This document shows positions 43,093-46,164 of a stretch of DNA of 46,164 nt, one piece after another. The position numbers and the translations under genes were made by a program. The stretch is from positions 1 through 46,164 of the forward strand of contig JAVCCC010000003.1 of assembly GCA_030765785.1 (NCBI GenBank), read 5' to 3'. Within the stretch, counting starts at the first letter, position 1; each line of letters opens with the position of its first letter. The notes under the pieces were generated by a model that saw nothing but the letters and a program-made list of their open reading frames with translations, was not told the origin of the DNA and did no database searches. This DNA comes from Candidatus Aceula lacicola (GTDB taxonomy: Bacteria; Omnitrophota; Gorgyraeia; Zapsychrales; Aceulaceae).

Positions 43093-43845
43093 TTAGCAAT
43101 TCTTAATAATACCTAAGAATGATTCTGCCTTGAGAGCTGCACCACCAACAAGGGCACCATCAATATCTTTTTGACCCATCAATTCTTTAGCATTTTCTGG
43201 CTTAACACTTCCACCATATTGAATCCGCATACTTTCAGCAACTTCATCATTGTGCATTTCTTTTAAAAGACTACGAATAAAATTATGAATTTCTTGTGCT
43301 TGCGCCGGTGAAGCTGTCTTTCCTGTTCCAATCGCCCAGACAGGCTCGTAAGCAACAATAATTTTTTTCATCTCATCAGCACTAAACCCTTTTAGAGAAT
43401 TCTCGACGTGATCCTTAACAACGTCAAACGCCTTGTCAGCTTCTCGCTGCTCAAGATTCTCGCCCACACAAACAATCGGAATCAATCCGCCGGCAAGTGC
43501 AGCTTTCACTTTACTGTTAACGGTCTCGTTTGTTTCTCCAAAATACTGTCGTCTTTCAGAATGACCAATAATCACGTATTGGCAGCCAGCGTCTTTTAAC
43601 AAAGGAACAGAAACTTCTCCAGTAAAAGCACCGGAATCTTCCCAATATAAATCTTGCGCACCTAAGCCCACATTAGAACCAGCAACAATTTTATTGACTT
43701 CTGAAAGCGCTGTAAAAACTGGGCACACAACAATATCAACGTTCGTAACCCCGTCTGCTTGACTCTTGATTTCAGAAACTAACTCAACGGCTTCAGCAAT
43801 TGTTTTATTCAACTTCCAATTTCCTGCAATAATTATTTTTCTCAC
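43093..43845 (-). CDS. tpiA: triosephosphate isomerase
   Basis: A 250-residue TIM-barrel enzyme interconverting dihydroxyacetone phosphate and glyceraldehyde-3-phosphate. The active-site residues are Asn10 and Lys12 (AGNWKLNK), the catalytic His in IIGHSERRQYFGE, and the catalytic Glu in VAYEPVWAIGTGKTA. The phosphate-binding end (RIQYGGSVKPENAKEL and GALVGGAALKAESF) is also complete. It starts with GTG, preceded by GAGGAG at a good distance. A hairpin-rich region of about 255 bases separates it from pgk. Confidence 0.97.
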   Translation of the reverse strand: MRKIIIAGNWKLNKTIAEAVELVSEIKSQADGVTNVDIVVCPVFTALSEVNKIVAGSNVGLGAQDLYWEDSGAFTGEVSVPLLKDAGCQYVIIGHSERRQYFGETNETVNSKVKAALAGGLIPIVCVGENLEQREADKAFDVVKDHVENSLKGFSADEMKKIIVAYEPVWAIGTGKTASPAQAQEIHNFIRSLLKEMHNDEVAESMRIQYGGSVKPENAKELMGQKDIDGALVGGAALKAESFLGIIKNC

Positions 43846-43862
43846 GGTAATCTCCTCAATGA

Positions 43863-44000
43863 GCAGTTAAGTTACGGAGCTCTTATAGCGATGTAACTTA
43901 GAACTGCGAATTTATCCCACACGTGTAACGTGTCGGGATCTTTAACGTTTAGTCTTTTGAACGTTATCCCGCGAGGCTGCGTCCTAGCAACCGAGTCGGG
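43863..44000 (-). promoter_or_regulatory. hairpin-rich leader between pgk and tpiA
   Basis: Four inverted repeats, in transcript order. A: 44000-43968 (CCCG with CGGG and GGTTGC with GCAGCC). B: 43971-43934 (CGGGAT with ATCCCG and AACGTT with AACGTT). C: 43939-43914 (CACGT with ACGTG and CCC with GGG). D: 43907-43863, a 13-bp stem with a 2-base bulge. The strands of A/B and of B/C overlap, so those helices exclude each other. Helix D ends 11 bases before the tpiA Shine-Dalgarno. No U-run marks a classical terminator. A mosaic of palindromic repeats is an alternative reading. Confidence 0.5.
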
Positions 44001-44066
44001 AATTCCTTGTTATTTATCCTTTAAAACTTTTAATCTTATCTTCCATCCTTGCTACCCATCATTTCC

Positions 44067-44094
44067 TAAATACCAAATACAAAATACGACATAC
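44067..44094. repeat. degenerate heptanucleotide repeat
   Basis: Four consecutive 7-base units ending in ATAC (TAAATAC, CAAATAC, AAAATAC, GACATAC) directly downstream of the pgk stop codon. The stretch is short but strictly in 7-base register, and lies in the untranslated pgk-tpiA spacer. Confidence 0.5.
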
Positions 44095-44100
44095 TAATAT

Positions 44101-45285
44101 CTACTTATCCTTCAACGCTGCAATGCCTGGCAATTCTTTTCCCTCTAAAAACTCAAGTGATGCACCGCCACCCGTCGAGATATGTGTCATGGCATCCTCG
44201 ACGTTAAACTTGCTTACCGCGGCCGCAGAATCACCACCACCAACAATGCTTGTCACATCTTTTAACGTTGCAATATATTCTGCAATATCTTTTGTTCCTT
44301 CGGCATATTCATCCACTTCAAAAACGCCAACCGGACCATTCCACACAATGGTTTTTGCTGTAGCTAGCACTTCCTTAAATTTCTCTCTTGTTTCAGGACC
44401 AATATCAAGACTTTCCCAACCGTCAGGAATATCTGTGACAATCTTTCTTGTTTCTGGCTTATCAAACGCCTCAACAACAAGAAAATCTGTCGTCAACACC
44501 ATATTAACGCCAGCTGCTTTAGCCTTTTCTAAAAGCTCGCCTGCAATTTCAACTTTATCAGCCTCGAGCTTTGAATTTCCAACATTTTTTCCTTGAGACT
44601 TTAAGAATGTGTAAGCCATTCCACCGCCGATTAAAATCGCGTCGGATTTTTTAATCAAATTTTCAACCAAAGTAATTTTATCAGAAACTTTCGCTCCCCC
44701 TAAAATGACAACAAGCGGTCTCTCAGGATTCGTCACAACTCCCCCAAGATACCTGATCTCTTTCTCTAAAAGAAAACCTGCTCCCGATGGCAAATACTCA
44801 GTGATCCCCGCAACAGAAGCGTGTGCGCGATGCGCTGTTCCAAAAGCATCGTCCACATAAACATCAGCCAAAGATGCAAGGCTTTTGGCAAATTCTGGAT
44901 CATTCTTTTTTTCTTGCTTATAAAAACGTAAATTTTCTAGAAGGATCACTCTCTCTTGGGACCCAGCAATCTTTGCTTTAACATCATCGCCAATACAATC
45001 ATCAAGCTTTAAAACTTTCTCACCCAAAAGCTCTTGAAGTCTTACGGCAACAGGCGTTAGGCGAAATTCATCTTCTGGCCCATCTCCTTTTGGTCTTCCT
45101 AAATGACTCATCAAAATAACTTTAGAAGCTCCGTTATCAAGAACATATTTAATCGTCGGCATTGATGCCTGAATACGTCTATCGTCTGTGATTTTAAGAT
45201 TTTTATCCAAAGGAACATTAAAATCAGCTCGAATAATAACTTTTTTGCCCTTAATATCCAAATCTTTTACAGTCATCTTGTTCAT
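44101..45285 (-). CDS. pgk: phosphoglycerate kinase
   Basis: A 394-residue glycolytic kinase making ATP from 1,3-bisphosphoglycerate. The substrate-binding N-terminal motif is VIIRADFNVPLDKN, then MSHLGRPKG, LLENLRFYKQE, DAFGTAHRAHAS, the hinge ILGGAKVSDKI and the nucleotide-binding loop GGGDSAAAVSKF, with STGGGASLEFLEG at the C terminus. Length is normal. An AGGAAGGA Shine-Dalgarno precedes the ATG at 45285; the in-frame ATG three codons later is possible. It heads the pgk-tpiA-secG transcription unit. A GAPDH gene, often adjacent, is not in the window. Confidence 0.97.
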   Translation of the reverse strand: MNKMTVKDLDIKGKKVIIRADFNVPLDKNLKITDDRRIQASMPTIKYVLDNGASKVILMSHLGRPKGDGPEDEFRLTPVAVRLQELLGEKVLKLDDCIGDDVKAKIAGSQERVILLENLRFYKQEKKNDPEFAKSLASLADVYVDDAFGTAHRAHASVAGITEYLPSGAGFLLEKEIRYLGGVVTNPERPLVVILGGAKVSDKITLVENLIKKSDAILIGGGMAYTFLKSQGKNVGNSKLEADKVEIAGELLEKAKAAGVNMVLTTDFLVVEAFDKPETRKIVTDIPDGWESLDIGPETREKFKEVLATAKTIVWNGPVGVFEVDEYAEGTKDIAEYIATLKDVTSIVGGGDSAAAVSKFNVEDAMTHISTGGGASLEFLEGKELPGIAALKDK

Positions 45286-45352
45286 TTCGTTATTCCTTCC
45301 TATTTACATAAATACTTATACTATATATAGATAATTCTCTGATGAAGGGACT

Positions 45353-45380
45353 ATTATATCTAAATTATGGATTTTGTCAA
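45353..45380 (-). promoter_or_regulatory. predicted promoter of pgk-tpiA-secG
   Basis: Minus-strand perfect TTGACA (45375-45380), 16-base spacer and perfect TATAAT (45353-45358). Start near 45346, about 60 bases before the pgk ATG. One of the strongest promoters in the window by sequence. Confidence 0.75.
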
Positions 45381-45408
45381 TGAGACAACGGCAGGTCTTA
45401 AATCTAAA

Positions 45409-46164
45409 TTATACAGCGATTTTTCTTCCCTTTTCTCTGTCAAATATGATATTATCGCCAATTTTAAACCTTGCTAAAAAATACTCAAACGCGACTCTTA
45501 AGACTCCCAGCCCATAAATCGTGCTTCTTTTAAAACTTATAGAAGAGCATCCCTTATTATAATTACACGGAGAGCTAATTTCCCCAATCTTATAATTAAA
45601 ATGAAATATTTGCGTTAAAATTTGATTATCAAAAATAAAATCATCTGAATTCTCAAGCAAAGGAATGCTCAAAAGAACCTCTTTTGAAAATGCGCGAAAA
45701 CCGGTGTGATATTCAGATAATTTCTGACCAGTCAAAATGTTTTCAATTGCAGTCAAAAGGCGATTCGCAATATATTTATAAACCGGCATCCCACCTTTTA
45801 ACGCGTAGCCACCTAAAATACGAGATCCCAAAACCACGTCAAAAACTCCTGTCGCAATCAATGATGCCATCGGGCCGACAAGCTTTGGCGGATATTGATA
45901 ATCCGGATGAAGCATCACAACAATATCGGCGCCACGCTTTAACGCCTCCTGATAGCAAGTTTTTTGATTTCCACCGTATCCTAAATTTTCTGTGTGAACA
46001 ACCGTCGGAATTCCTAAAGATTCTGCCAACTTCGCCGTTTCATCACTCGATTTATCATCAACAAGTAAAACCTCATCAACAATATCCCTTGGAATTTCTT
46101 GATAAGTTTTTTCAAGAGTTTTTGCAGCATTGTACGCTGGCAAAACAACAATTATTTTCTTTCC
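45409..46164 (-). CDS. family 2 glycosyltransferase (dolichol-phosphate-sugar synthase-like), 5' end outside window
   Basis: At least 251 residues, open to the right edge. The frame continues upstream of the first TTG as [20 protein letters not shown], so the start lies outside the window. The GT-A fold is clear: [23 protein letters not shown] (nucleotide-binding Asp), [16 protein letters not shown], and the metal/donor motif [12 protein letters not shown] (the usual DxD region), then [10 protein letters not shown] and a [10 protein letters not shown] acceptor block. There is no C-terminal membrane domain, as in short polyprenyl-phosphate mannose/glucose synthases. The sugar donor and acceptor cannot be told from the sequence. 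Confidence 0.85.
   Translation of the reverse strand, partial: GKKIIVVLPAYNAAKTLEKTYQEIPRDIVDEVLLVDDKSSDETAKLAESLGIPTVVHTENLGYGGNQKTCYQEALKRGADIVVMLHPDYQYPPKLVGPMASLIATGVFDVVLGSRILGGYALKGGMPVYKYIANRLLTAIENILTGQKLSEYHTGFRAFSKEVLLSIPLLENSDDFIFDNQILTQIFHFNYKIGEISSPCNYNKGCSSISFKRSTIYGLGVLRVAFEYFLARFKIGDNIIFDREKGRKIAV

Noticed and set aside
44123-44596. Plus-strand 157-codon open frame antisense to pgk
   Set aside because: Serine/proline-rich shadow of conserved pgk codons with no independent support.
1-46164. CRISPR arrays, insertion sequences, toxin-antitoxin or defence islands
   Set aside because: No regularly spaced repeats, transposase-like proteins or defence-type domains were seen in any open frame.

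Overview
The window is an AT-rich stretch of bacterial chromosome. It is packed with housekeeping genes, nearly all on the minus strand; only acd-etfB-etfA at 30.5-33.7 kb run on the plus strand. Lipoprotein-processing genes (lgt, lspA), two lipoproteins, a Sec subunit and an oligopeptide importer point to a diderm-type heterotroph. Low GC content, the gene order and the mix of clear orthologues with odd small proteins resemble uncultured PVC-related lineages such as Omnitrophota. That placement is an inference from general resemblance, not a database match.

Regions, left to right. (1) 1-6.2 kb: yggS-proC-mtnP-ileS-dksA-like-lspA-lgt, read leftward; lgt runs off the left edge. (2) 6.2-7.0 kb: an orphan 104-aa gene with its own promoter, an operator-like palindrome and a folded leader, then the plsY terminator. 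(3) 7.0-18.2 kb: one long operon with mostly overlapping genes, yebC-ruvC-ruvA-scpB-pheA-hisC-DAHP synthase-tyrA-cmk-lepA-lepB-small lipoprotein-pgsA-plsY. It mixes recombination, chromosome segregation, Phe/Tyr synthesis, translation and phospholipid synthesis. (4) 18.2-19.9 kb: rnpB (RNase P RNA), an RNase HI gene, a coiled-coil zinc-ribbon gene, a degenerate tRNA-like element and tRNA-Ile(CAU). (5) 20.0-25.9 kb: a lipoprotein-type acetolactate decarboxylase, then the operon cvpA-nif3-dnaG-rpoD behind two tandem promoters with a palindrome between them. (6) 26.1-30.1 kb: an excisionase-type HTH protein, an acyl carrier protein and an SMC with an unusually short hinge, from one promoter. (7) 30.0-33.7 kb: an AT-rich divergent intergenic region, then an acyl-CoA dehydrogenase with EtfB and a ferredoxin-fused EtfA, closed by a 44-bp perfect palindrome that can terminate both strands. 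(8) 33.7-46.2 kb: a partial GT2 glycosyltransferase, pgk, a hairpin-rich leader, tpiA, secG, a five-gene oligopeptide ABC importer, a membrane-TPR protein and glgC.

The metabolic picture includes lower glycolysis (tpiA, pgk), glycogen-type sugar storage (glgC), peptide uptake, aromatic amino acid and proline synthesis, and probable anaerobic acyl-CoA/ferredoxin redox coupling. The features most worth a second look are regulatory or architectural: a palindrome shared by three sites, the folded leader of the 104-aa gene, mutually exclusive hairpins before tpiA, a terminator-like hairpin inside the oppA signal-peptide codons, and the short SMC hinge. No CRISPR array, insertion sequence, phage gene or obvious new defence system was seen.
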